Shown piece by piece: positions 32,329 through 44,952 of a DNA stretch of 64,000 nucleotides. The stretch covers positions 11,263,213 to 11,327,212 of the forward strand of contig NC_063264.1 of assembly GCF_019578655.1 (NCBI RefSeq), given 5' to 3'. Numbering within the stretch: position 1 is the stretch's first letter; every line of letters starts with the position of its first letter. Position numbers and translations under genes: made by a program. This stretch comes from Ricinus communis. Its lineage: Eukaryota > Streptophyta > Magnoliopsida > Malpighiales > Euphorbiaceae. Below the pieces are notes generated by a model, which was not told the DNA's origin, made no database searches, and worked only from the letters and a program-made list of their open reading frames with translations.

Positions 32329-35300
32329 GGGAATATATGAATATGAGAAAACAACCCCATAACAAGGTCATATTTTTAATATGAAAAAATAAGCTCGTAG
32401 GACGGGTATATTTGTAATTATTAGAAAACAATCCCGTAAGAGGGGTATATTTGTTGTGAGTATGATAGAAGAATCTTGTAAAAGGGGTATATTTCTTAAT
32501 ATAAAAGAAAATCCCCTATTAAAGCGGTATGTTTGTGAATATAAGAAAAGAATCCAGTAATGGGGGTATATTTGTGAGTTTGAGAAAACAACATCATAAA
32601 AGGGTATATTTTTGAATATGAGAAAACAACACCACAAGAGGGGTATATTTTTTAATATGAGAAAATAACCCCGTAAGAGGGGTATACTTCTCAATATAAG
32701 AAAACATCGTCGTAAGTTGGGTATATTTGTGAGTATGAATAAGCAATGTCGTAAAAGTGATACATTTATAAATATGAGAAATCAACTCAGTAAGATGGGT
32801 ATATTTGTGAATATGAGAAAACAACCCCATAACAGAGGTATATTTGTGAATATGAGAAAATAACCCTGTAAAAGGGGTATATTTATGAGTTTGAGAAAAC
32901 AATGCTATAAAAGGGGTATATTTTTTAATATGAGAAAACAACCCCGTAAGTGGGGTATACTTCTCAATATAAGAAAACATCCCCATAAGTGGGGTATATT
33001 TGTGAGTATGAATAAATAATATCGTAAAAGGGATATATTTTATGAATATGAGAAATCAACCCCGTAAGAGGGGTATATTTGTGAATATGCGAATACAACC
33101 CCGCAACAGGGGTATATTATTAATATGAGAAAACAACCCCGTAGGATGGGTATATTTATAAATATTAGAAAACAACCCCATAAGAGGGGTATATTTATTT
33201 TGAGTATGATAGAACAATCACCTAAAAGGGGTATATTTCTCAAAATAAGAGAAAACAACCCAGTAATGGTGGTATATTTATCATTATAAGAAAAAAACCT
33301 CGTAAGAGCGGTATATCTATGAATAGGAGAAAACAACCCCTTAATAGGGGTGTATATGTGAAAATGAGAAAACAAAATCGTAAGAAGAGAATATTTATGA
33401 ATATGAGAAAATAACCCCGTAAGACGGGTATATTTGTGGGTATGAAAGAAACAACTCCATAATGGGAATATATTTCTTAATATAAGAAAACAACCCCGTA
33501 AGAGGGGTATATCTACGAGTATTAGAAAACGACTCCATAATAGGGGTATATTTCTAAATATGAGAAAACAATCCCGTAAGAGGGGTATATTTTTTAATAT
33601 GAGAAAATAACCCCGTAAGAGGGGTATATTTATCAATATTAGAAAACAACCCCAAGGGTTAGGTATAATTGTTATTATAAGTAAACAACGTCGTAAAAGG
33701 GATATATTTATGTATATGAGAAATCAACCCCGTAAGAGGGGTATATTTGTCAATATAAGAAAACAACCCCGTAAGTCAGTTCTATTTTTTAGTATGAGTA
33801 CACAATGTCGTAAAAAAGCGATATATTTATGAATATGAGAAAACAAACCCGTAAGTGGGGTATATTTGTGAATATAAAAAAATAACTCCGTAAGAGGGGT
33901 ATATTTTTTAATATAGAAAAACAACCCCATAAGAGGGGTATATTTGTGAATATGAGAAAACAGCACATAAAAGGAGTATATTTGTGAATATGAGAAAATA
34001 GACCCATAATAGGCGTATATCTTTTAATACGAGAATACAACCCTAAAAGAGGGGTGTATTTGTGAGTATTAGTAAGCAACATCTTAAAATGAATATATTT
34101 ATTAACATGAGAAATAAACCCCATAATAGGGTATATTTGTAAATTTGAGAAAATAACCCCATAAGAGGGCTATATTTGTAAGTATGAGAAACCAACCGTG
34201 TAAAAGGGGTATATTTTTAATAGGAGAAACAACCCTATAACAGGGGTGTATTTGTCAATTTAAGAAAACAACCTCATAAGATGGGTATATTTGTGAATAT
34301 GAGAATGCAACCCCATATGAGAGGTATATTTATAAATATAGAAAAATAACCCCGTAAGAGTGGTATATTTGTGAGCTTTGGAAACCAACCCATAAAAGGG
34401 TATATCTTTTAATATGACAAAACAACCTCGTAAGAAGGGTATATTTGTCAATATAAGAAAAATAACCCCATAATAGGGGTACATTTATGAATATGAGAAA
34501 TGAACACCGTAAGAAGGGTATATTTGTCAATATAAGAAAAATAACCCCATAATAGGGGTACATTTATGAATATGAGAAATGAACACCGTAAGAGGGGTAT
34601 ATTTGTGAATATGAGAAAAAAATCCCTCAAAAGGTGTGTATTTGTGAGTTTAAGAAAACAACCGCGTAAAAGGGGTATATTTTTTAATATGAGAAAAAAA
34701 CCCCGAAAGAGGGGTATATTTGTAAAAATTAGTAACAATCTCATAAGAGGGGTATATTTTTTAGTATAAGCAAACAACATTGTAAGAGCAGTACATTTGT
34801 GAATATAAGGAAACAACATCGTAAATGGGGTATACTTATAAATATGAGAAATCAACCCCGTAAGTGGGGTATATTTGTAAATATAAGAAAATAACCTCAT
34901 AATAGGGATATATTTTTTAATATGAGAAAATAACCCTATAAAAGGGGTATATTTGTGAGTATAATAGTGGTAATTTTTTTAATATGAGAAAACAACCCAT
35001 AAGAGGGGTATTTTTTTAATATGACAGAACAAACTATAAAGGAGGGTATATTTATTGTGAGTGTGATAGAACAACCCCGTAAAAGAGTTATATTTATCAA
35101 TATAAGATTAAAAAAAAAGCCCATATAAGCTATATATTTGTGAATTTGAGAAAACAACCTCGTATAGGAGTATATATGTGAATATGAGAAAACAACCCCA
35201 TAGGAGAGGTATATTTGAGAATATGAGAAAACAATCTCGTAAGATATATTTGTGAGTATAAGAAAATAACCCCATAATAGGGAATATTTTTTAATATAAG

Positions 35301-36798
35301 AAGACAACCACGTAAGATAGGTAGATTTGTGAGTATGAGAAAACAACCCTAGAATATTGGCATATTTTTAATATACGAAAACACCCCGTAGGAGGGGTAT
35401 ACTTTTTAATATGAGAAAACAACCCCGCAATAGGGGTACATTTGTGGATATAAGAAAACAACCCTGTAAGAGGGGTATATTTGTAAGTGTCAAAAAACAA
35501 CCCCATGAGAGGGGTATATTTGTGAGTGTGAGATATCAACCATATAAAAAGGGTATATTTTTTAGTATGAGAAAACAATCCAATAAGATGGGTATATTTT
35601 CAATATTAGAAAATAATCGCATAAGAGGGATATATTTGTTGTGAGTATGATAGAACAACCCCGTAAAAGAGGTATATTTATCAATATGAGAAAGGACACC
35701 ATATAAGAGCGATATATTTGTTAATATAAGAAAACAACCCCATAATAGGGGTATATTTATGAATATGACAAAACAACTCTGTAAGAGGGGTATATTTGTG
35801 AGAATGAGAATAGAACCGCGTGAAAAAGGAATATCTTTTCATCTATGAAAACAACCCCATAAGAGGGGTATATTTGTCATTATTAGAAAACAACCCCGTA
35901 AAAGGGGTATATTTGTGAGTATCATAGAACAACCCCGTAAAAGGGGTATATTTGTCAATATAAGAAAAAAGCCCCGTAAGAGCGATATATTTGTGAACAT
36001 AAGAGAATAATCCTATAATAGGGATATATTTGTGAATATGAGAAAAGCACCCCATAAGAGGGGTATATTTTTGAATATGAGAAAATAACTCCGTAAAAGG
36101 GGTATATTTCTGAATATGAGAAATCAACCCTCTAAGATAGGAATATTTGTGAATATGAGAAGAGAACCCCGTAAGAAGGGTATATTTTGTGAGTTTGAAA
36201 AAATAACACCATAAGAGGAGTATATTTTTTAATATGACAAAAGAACCTCATAAGAGGGGTATATTTGTTAATATAAGAAAATAACCATGTAAGTCGGGTA
36301 TATTTGTGAGTGTAAGTGAACAACCCCGTAACAGGGATAAATTTGTGAATATGACAAAACAACACCGTATAATGGCTATATTTATGAATATGAGAAATCA
36401 ACCCCGTAAGAGGGTATATTTGTAAATATGAGAAAATAACCCCGTCGCAGGGGTATATTTCTTAATATGAGAAAACAATCCCGTAAGAGAAGTATATTTG
36501 TCAATATTAAAAAATAACCCCATAATAGGGGTATATTTGTTGTGAGTATGATAGAACAACCCCATAAAAGAGTATATTTATCAATATAACAATAAACACC
36601 CCATAAGAGCAGTATATTTATGAATATGAGAAAACAACCCCATAAGAGGGGTATATTTGTGAATGTGAGAAAACATTCCCGTAAGAGGGGTATAACTTTT
36701 AATATGAGAAAACAACCCCGTAAGAGGACTACATTTGTGAGTATAATACAATAACTCCATAAAAGGGGTGTATTTATGAATATAAGAAAACAACCCCA
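32329..36798 (+). repeat. 39-bp satellite array, block 1 (about 115 monomers)
   Basis: The monomer is ATATT, centre TGTG, AATAT; spacer GAGAAAACA; ACCCC, centre GTAAGA, GGGGT; total 39. Monomers differ from each other at many positions. A 79-bp two-monomer unit is duplicated exactly at 34432-34589. A longer variant with TTGTTGTGAG or similar, followed by GATAGAACAA, recurs near 32451, 33191, 35051, 35637 and 36540. The array gives minus-strand open frames of 13-residue repeats (for example 33636-33040, 198 codons). I regard these as non-coding by-products. Confidence 0.95.
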
Positions 36799-36808
36799 TT
36801 CAAAAACT

Positions 36809-38279
36809 TGATGGGCTCTTTATGTAACCTACATCTAAGGCAGTGTACCTATCGATGCAGTCTAGCACTAATGGCGAGTATCAAGGTCGTATTCCTCGGC
36901 AAAGTGAAAGCCCAGAGTTACTCCTTTGTTCTTTGTTATATTAACCTAAAATGGATGATGAATAAATTCTAAACTAACTAATAACTACAAGCTAAGTTCT
37001 GAGGGAGATGCAGGAGTAATTCATAAATGAAATAATTAAGACAAGAAGACAAACCCAAAGGGAATCTAAACTAGTTGGCAACCGAACAAAAGATAAAGGA
37101 TCAGTGAGTCTAATTATGCTACCCGTGGATGAATCCTTAACCGAATTCGGTTTCTCTCTCGAGATAACAGAATTCCTAAACCTAATAACCTAAAGTTGGA
37201 ATCTCTTCCTAACGATTGATTCTTAAATTAGCATTAAGCTTTAATCCGCCTCTATTAAGCTTTGTTAATTCTTAATCCGGCTAGTTAACTATCCTTATCT
37301 CTAAGCGATTATTAACCAGTTCTTGTTATTCAAAATTCCAATTGCCAAACGGATTTCTCAATCTCATAAAGCAATCTAAACATCACAATTCACAACGTCT
37401 CATGAATAATGCATAATCTTATTAATACTGAAAACAAGAAGAATACAAAACCAACTCAAACAATCCAACAATATAATATCAAGCCAACATAGTAAGAAAT
37501 CCCAATGGATTAAATCAGTCTAGCTAAACATGTTCATGTTTAAAACAATCTAGGAAATCAATTACAATGAAAGAATAATGAAAATAAAACATGTACACCC
37601 TTTTCTCTCGAATTGGATGAACAGCTTCAAATTTGGATCTACACTTTGATTAATCTCCCAAACTGCCTCTTGAATTGCTCCACTACTGTTTTGCACTCGG
37701 AACCTTGGGATTTCGGGATTCTTACTCACTACAACTCTCTCTTGCACTCAATACTATACAGAAACTGAACCAGCCTCCAGGGCTCTATGTCACTCTTTTT
37801 CCTCTCTTCCCTCTCTCCCAAACTAAGAAAAATTAATTTTTCTTATATATTTAACTCAGCACGGCCGGAGTCCATGCCGTGCTGAAACTGTGGATCTCAC
37901 CAACTAGGGTTTCACCATGACCGTGTTGCTTCCCGTGCTGGAGGCCGTGGTGGCTACGGAAACTGTGCTCAAACCATTGTTTTGAAGACCAAGTTTCGAT
38001 GGTTGGTCACGGCTAGAGTCCAAGCCGTGATGGTCAGCACGGCCTTGACTCAGGCCGTGCTCAATGTGTACAACGCGGGCTCTTGTCCGATCTTGATGAA
38101 TTCTCGTCCGTTTCCGCATGTATTGATCTATAATTGCTTAAACACCCATGATGGTCCTATAAATGTTCATGAAATGCAAAAGAACACAAAACACGGGTGA
38201 TCTGGGAATAAAAGTACAATAATTGCTAAGAACATACGCAATAATATGCAAGCAAACATGTGTAAAACTATGCTCATCA
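36809..38279 (-). repeat. LTR of Athila-like copy 2
   Basis: 1471 bp, TGATGGGCTC...TGCTCATCA, closely similar to 44953-46409 and 49647-51152. A GC-rich patch at 37860-38060 has repeated CACGGCC/GGCCGTG words in both orientations. Confidence 0.85.
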
Positions 38280-39526
38280 AATTACCCCACACTTAAGCTA
38301 TTGCTTGTCCTCAAGCAATTAACAACTCAACCCATAAAACTACAGTTAGCAATTCCTTTCAGTTTATGCCCCTAGTCCACAACAGAGAGTATTCAACACA
38401 TCTCAAAGGATACTCACTCAAGTCACTCAAAGTGTATATTAGGTGAATAACAAATCCCTCGAAGCAAATGCACAAGACCCGCTCACCATAAGCTTGCTCA
38501 TAAATCATATCTTCGCTACTGTGAATAAGTAAATACCAAAATCAAAGGGTCTTTACCAAGGTTGAAATGGGGCTAAGGTAAAGGTACGGAGATTTGGATA
38601 GAAGTGTGAAAGTGCTAGAATTCGTGCGATAAACAATAGTATATGCTCAAAGGATTAAATGCCTAAGATCACAAAAAGAATGAATCGCTAAAATCCCTAC
38701 TTCATAGAATAACGCTCGCAAATGCTCTAAATCCAATAAAAAGATAAATAATTAAAGAGATTTGTTTATTATATATTCTTTTTTTCTTCTTCTTCTTCTT
38801 TTTTTTCCTCTTTTTTTTTTTTTTTTATAATAATGAACTAGCAGCTTATTAGCGACCGCTGCATACAACTCAAATAAACATAAAGAATAACAAATACAAA
38901 TTGAATCAAAGGGAGCATTTAAAATATCAAAAAGATTTAGTGAATTTACCAACATAGCAACTAGCATTTTAATCCCACATAAAGTTGAATAAATCACAGA
39001 AAGAAATTCCAGCATAAGGGTAAAGGAAAGATAAATGTAAAGAATGGTATAATTGAAGTGTATAGGTGTAGATTATGAAGAAAAGGTTAAGGCTCAAAAA
39101 CTGGCTAACTAATGGAAACATAAGGTTATAGGCTTTTGGTCAAATGTGGTGAATCCTAAATCGCCCAAATCATCTCATGGTATTCACAATATTCATGTAA
39201 CTTCAACACACATTACAAAGCAAGTTCTAGAAGCAAAGTTAAGTACAATGCACACTCAAACAAGAAATATAAAGAGCATAAGTATAATGAATGCTCAACT
39301 GGCTCAAAATCTCTCTTTCAGGTGTGGTATTAGGTGCAGTTGGTTCGCAACATCATTAATTGAATCATTACTTAAGAAATACGTGCATATGATATTATCA
39401 ACGTTCTAAGTTAAAATTCGACAATTCGAAAAACAATTAAATAACACCGGTTTAACCCGGCAGGGTTGATGTGTAAAACACCATAAATTGTTTTCCAAGG
39501 ACAATGAACAACAAAGAAAAGTAACT
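38280..39526 (-). mobile_element. 3' interior of Athila-like copy 2, noncoding
   Basis: It starts with AATTACCCCACACTTAAGC (complement of the polypurine tract). It holds the conserved noncoding block near 38510-38575 and a long pyrimidine run at 38775-38828 (a purine run on the element's sense strand). I see no gene. Confidence 0.75.
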
Positions 39527-42500
39527 TGGGTGTATTTGTCAATATAAGAAAACAACTATATAAGTCGGGTATATTTGTGAATATGAGTAAACAACAATGT
39601 AAAAAGGATATATTTATAAATATGAGAAATCAACCTAGGAAGAGGGGTATATTGGTAAATATTAGAGAACAACCCCGCAATAGGGATATATTTTTTAATA
39701 TGAGAAAGCAACCCCATAAGAGGGGTATATTTGTCAATATTAGAAAATAACCCCATACAACTGTTATATTTGTGAGTATGAGAGAACAACCCCGTAAAAG
39801 GATTATATTTGTCAATATCAGAAAACAACCCCGCAAGAGGGGTATATTAGTTAATATGAGAAAACAACCGCGTAAGAGGGGTATATTTTTTAATATAAGA
39901 AAATAACCCTATAAGGGGTATATTATGAGAAAATACCCACGTAAAAGGGGTATATTTTATAATATGAGAAAACAACCCCTTTAGACGGGTATATTAGTTA
40001 ATAGAAGAAATCGACCCTGTAAGTTGAGTATATTTATGACTATGAGGAAACAACGATGTATTTATGAATATGAGAAATCAACCTCGTAAGAGTGGTGTAT
40101 TTGTAAATATAAGAAAACAACCCCGTAAGAGGGATATAATTATGAGTGTGAGAAAACAGCCACCTAAAAGGGGTTTATTTCTTAATTTGAGAAAACAAAC
40201 CCATGATAGGGGTATATTTATCAATATAAGGAAAGAACCCCGTAAAAGAGGTATATCTGTAAGTATGACAAATTAGCTATATAATAGGGGTATATTTTTT
40301 AATATAAGAAAACAACCCTATAAGAGGGGTATATTTATCAATATAAAAAAGTAACCCCGTAAGAGGGGTACATTTATAAAATTAGAAAAAAACCCTGTGA
40401 GAGGGGTATATTTGTGAGCATAAGAAAACAACCCCGTAAGAGGGGTTTATTTGTTAATATTGGAAAATAACCCCGTACGGGGGGTATATTTGTGAGTATT
40501 AGAAAACAACCGCGTAATAAGTGTAAATTTTTTAATATGAGAAAATAACATTTTCATGGAGTATATTTATAAGTATAATCAAACAATATTGTAAAGGAGG
40601 TATATTTATGAATATGAGAAATCAACCTCGTAAAGGGATATATTTTTAAATATAAGAGAACAACCCCGTAAGAGGGGTATATTTGTGAGTATGATAAAAC
40701 ACTTGCATAAAAAGGGTATATTTTTAATATGAGAAAACAACCCCGTAAGAGGGGTATATTTGTAAAAACTAGAAAAATAACCTTGTGAGGGGGTTATATT
40801 TGTGAATATCGTAAAAGGGGTATATTTATGAATATGAGAAATCAACCCTTCAAAGGGGTATATTTGTGAGTATGAGAAAGCAACCCCATAATAGGGGTAT
40901 ATTTTTTTAATATAAGAAAACAACTCCATAAATGGAGCATATTTGTGACGATAGTTAAAAATGCCATATAAAGGGTATATTTTTAAATATGAGAAAATAA
41001 CCCCGTAAGATGGGAATATTTGTGACTATATGAGAAAACAAACCTGTAAAAGGGGTATATTTGTGAGTATGAGAAAACACCATCGTAAAAGGGGTATATT
41101 TATGAATATGAAAAACTAACCCTGTAAGAGGGATATATTTGTGAGTATGAGAAAACAACCCCGTAAAAGGGGTATATTTTTTAATATGAGAAAACAACCC
41201 TGTATGAGAAGTATACTTGTCAATATAATAAAACAACCCCATAAGTCGGGTATATTGGTAAGTACGAGGTAAAAACCCTGTAATAGAGGTATATTTATGA
41301 ATATGAGAAATCAACCTGGTAAGAGACGTATTTGTGAATATGAGAAAACAACCACCTAAAAGTGTATATTTGTAAAAATTAAAAAACAACCTTGTAAGAG
41401 GAGTATATTTATGAGTGTCAGAAAACAGTCGCGAAAGGGGTATATCTTTTCATTTGAGTAAACAACCTCATAAGAGGGGTATATTTGTGAATATGAGGAA
41501 ACAATGTCATAGAATATGAGAAATCAATCTTGTAATAGGGGTATATCTGTGAGTTTGAGAAAACAATGACATAATAGGGGTATATTTTTTAATATGAGAA
41601 AATAACTCCGTAAATGGAGTATTTTTGTGACTATGAGTTAATAACTCCGTCAAAATGGTATATTTTTGAATATCAGAAAACAATCTCATAAGATGGGAAT
41701 ATTTGTGGATATGAGAAAACAAACTTGTAAGAGGGGTATATTTGTGAGTATGAGAAAACATCGCATAAAAGGGGTATATTTTTTAATATGAGAAAATAAT
41801 GCCGTTAGAGGGGTATATTTGTAAAAGTTAGAAAACATACCCGTGAGAGGAGAATATTTGTGAATATGAGAAAACAACTCCGTAAGAGGGGTATATTTGT
41901 GAATATGAGAAAACAACGTCATAGAAGAGATATATTTATGAATATGAGAAATCAACCCCTAAGAGGGTTGTATTTGTGAGTGTGAGAATACCACCCTATA
42001 ATAGGGGTATAGTTTTTAAAAATGAGAAAACAACTGTATAAATGGAGTATATTTGTGACTATGAATTAACAACGCCGTAAAACGGATATATTTTTTAATA
42101 TGAGAAAATAACCCTGTAAAATGGGAATATTTGTGAATATGAGAAAACAAACCCGTAAGAGGGGTATATTTAGGAGTGTGAGAAAACACCCTCGTAAAAG
42201 GGATATATTTTTAATATGAGAAAACAACCCCGTAAGATGGGTATATTTGTAAAAATTAGAAAACAACCCTTTGAGAGGGGTATATTTGTGAATATGAGAA
42301 GAAAACCCCGTAAGAGGGGTATATTTATGAGTATGAGAAAATAATAGGAGTATATTCTTTTAATATGAGAAAACAACTCCATTAATGGAGTATGTTTGTG
42401 GCTATGAGCTAACAACGTCGTAAAAAGGATATATTTTTTAATATGAGAAAACAGTCCTGTAAAATGAGAATATTTGTCAATAGGAGAAAAAAACCCGTAA

Positions 42501-43550
42501 AAGGGGTATATTTATGAGTGTGAGAAAACACCCTCATAAAAGGAATATATTTTTTAATATAAGAAAACAACTCCGTAAGAGGGATATATTTATAAAAATT
42601 AGAAAAAAACCTTGTGAGAGGGGTATATTTATGAATATGAGAAAACAATGTCGTAAGAGGGGTATATTTGTGAGTATGAGAAAATAACATCATAAAAGGG
42701 GTATATTTTTTAATATGAGAAATCAACCCCGTAAGAGGAGTATATTTATCAATATCAGAAAACAACCCCATAGGTCGAGTATATTTGTGAGTATGTGTAA
42801 ACGACGCTGTAAAAGGGATATATTTTTTAATATGAGAAAACAACTCCGTAAATGGAGTATTTTTGTGACTATGAGCTAACAACGTCGTAAAAAGGATATA
42901 TTTTTTAATATGAGAAAACAGTCCTGTAAAATGAGAATATTTGTCAATATGAGAAAAAAACCCGTAAAAGGGTATATTTATGAGTGTAAGAAAACACCCT
43001 CGTAAAAGGAATATATTTTTTAATATGAGAAAACAACCCCGTAAGAGGGATATATTTGTAAAAATTAGAAAAAACCTTGTGAGAGGGCTGTATTTGTGAA
43101 TATGAGAAAACAACGTCGTAAGAGGAGTATATTTGTGAATATGAGGAAATAGCATCATAAAAGGGGTATATTTTTTAATATGAGAAATCAACCCTGTAAG
43201 AGGAGTATATTTATCAATATCAGAAAACAACCCTATAAGTCGAGTATATTTGTGAGTATGTTTAAACCACGCTGTAAAAGGGATATATTTATGAATATGA
43301 GAAATCAACCCCATAAGAGGGCTATATTTCTGAGTATGAGAAAACAATCCCATAATAGGAGTATATTTTTTAATATTAGAAAAAAACCCCGTAAGAGGGA
43401 TATATTTGCGCGTATAAGGAAACAACCCAATAATTGGGGTATATTTTTTAATATTGAGAAAACAACTCCGTAAGAGGGGTATATTTGTGAGTATGAGAAA
43501 ACAACTGCGTATAAAGGGTATATTATATAATATGAGAAAACAACCCCACT
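39527..43550 (+). repeat. 39-bp satellite array, block 2 (about 103 monomers)
   Basis: Same monomer and orientation as block 1. A marker variant reading GTGACTATGAGYTAAC recurs at 41631, 42059, 42402 and 42869 (and degenerate at 40949), each time preceded by AAATGGAGTAT-like sequence, which shows multi-monomer units. The stretch 42402-42860 repeats at 42869-43270 with few changes. A 338-codon minus-strand frame (43425-42409) made of 13-residue repeats such as GLFSHIHKYTPLT results from the 39-bp period. I do not call it a gene. Confidence 0.95.
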
Positions 43551-44668
43551 TGATGGTTGCTATCTATGCAGCTACAATCTAAGGCAGTGTACCTATCGAT
43601 GCAGTTTAGCACTAATGGCGAGTATCAAGGTCGTATTCCTCGGAAAAATGAAAGCCCAGAGTTACTCCTTTGCTCGCTGTTATATTAGCCTAAAATGAAT
43701 GATGAATAATTCCTAAATTAACTAATAACTACTCTAATTGCTATCTAACTATGGCTACTAGGGAAGGATTAATTCAAGTTAAGGAATAAACCCTTGGGAA
43801 TTCTTGCCTCTAGGGAATGGAAACTAAAGATGGAATTGATTGATTGAATTCAATTTCCGTGGGAAAGTCTATGCAATTAACGCCTTTCTCAAGGACATTA
43901 ACATCTTAACTTAGATTAATTAGGTTGAAATCTCTTCCTAACTCTAATTATCCAAATTCGCATTATGTACAATTTAACACTATTGAGAGTTGTTAATTCT
44001 CAATCCGGTAGAATGAACACCCATCTCTAGGCGAATTCAATTCTAGGTTGCAAAGGACAATCAAAACCTAAACATCTTTCTCAAGAACATTCAAATTCCA
44101 ATAATCATTCAACAAGATATGAAGAACAAATCCATAAGCACTTCCATTACAAACCAATATTGAAAATCAATACATTCAATTCAAAAGTTAAGTACAAAAA
44201 TCCTAGATAAAGAACCCAATGGGTTAACAAGTTTAGCTAATCATGTTCATTATCAAAACCCACAAGAAATCAATTACAAAAATGGCTAGTTGCCACGAAC
44301 ATGGCCATGTTGATGCCCGTGTTGGGAACACGGCCTGGTGTTGATGCCCGTGTTACTCTCTATGGTCATGCTCCTTAACGTGTCTTTTTCCTGTTGTCAA
44401 ATGCACCCTACACGGCCATTTTGGTTCCCGTATTGGGAACACGGCCATGTTAAAACTAACATGGCCGTGTTTCGCTTCCTCATGTACAAACTTGACTTGC
44501 TTCGGCAACTTTGACGTCCAATTCTTCCCTTTATCACTCTTTGGCTTCTTTTGGACCTAATGCACACAAACATATGCATAGGGTGAGTGTTGGGACCAAT
44601 TCACATCCAAATGTACATAAAATCAGCCTTAAAAACCCCATTTAGATGTGTGTATTCTACGCACATCA
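43551..44668 (-). repeat. 3' LTR of Athila-like copy 4
   Basis: 1118 bp, TGATGGTTGC...CGCACATCA, followed by AATAACCCCACACTAAGC (polypurine-tract complement). Relative to the partner at 54118-55539 it lacks about 300 bp near 44285 (the part with CACCCTTGGATGAG). The GC-richer part has repeated CACGGCC and GCCCGTGTT words. Confidence 0.85.
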
Positions 44669-44947
44669 AATAACCCCACACTAAGCTCATTGCTTGTCCT
44701 CAAGCAATTAACAACTCTCCTTACAAAATTGCAGTCAACAATTCCTTACAGTTTATGCCCCTAGTCCACAATAAATAGTATTCAACACATCTCAAAGGAT
44801 ACTCAATTATAAATCAAATTGCAAATCATTAATAGAGAATGGAAATAATATTAATGCATGAATAACTTAAATGACAACTCAACACAAACATCACGAACCA
44901 ATGCCTCACAGGGATCACTCAAGTCGCTCAAAGTGTATATTAGGTGA

Positions 44948-44952
44948 ATAAC
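44948..44952. repeat. Target-site duplication ATAAC, left
   Basis: ATAAC directly before the nested element; it matches ATAAC at 51153-51157. The uninterrupted version (GTGAATAACAAATC) is seen at 38453. Confidence 0.9.

Larger units (their letters stand above)
36799..39526 (-). mobile_element. Truncated Athila-like element in satellite (copy 2)
   Basis: An LTR at 36809-38279 is followed by polypurine-tract complement and interior to about 39526, where it stops abruptly at GTAACT and satellite resumes. Relative to copy 3 (44953-51152), everything after the point equivalent to 47762 is missing, including the gag-like gene and primer site. Ten bases to the left of the LTR (TCAAAAACT) look like the primer-side interior, so the LTR has interior sequence on both sides. 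No target duplication is found. Confidence 0.8.

Noticed and set aside
38776..38830. Pyrimidine run as possible polypurine tract of an element
   Set aside because: It lies about 500 bp inside the interior and not next to an LTR; the true tract is at 38280-38299. It may be a simple low-complexity run.
39146..39409. 87-codon plus-strand frame conserved in three places (also 47384-47647 and 51819-52082)
   Set aside because: It is antisense to the element's transcription, lies in the noncoding 3' interior, and is conserved only as far as the DNA copies are; no domain is recognised.
42409..43425. 338-codon gene for a repetitive histidine/tyrosine-rich protein
   Set aside because: The frame follows from a 39-bp (13-codon) period and a consensus open in all three minus frames; indels not divisible by three are common and no start context or domain is seen.
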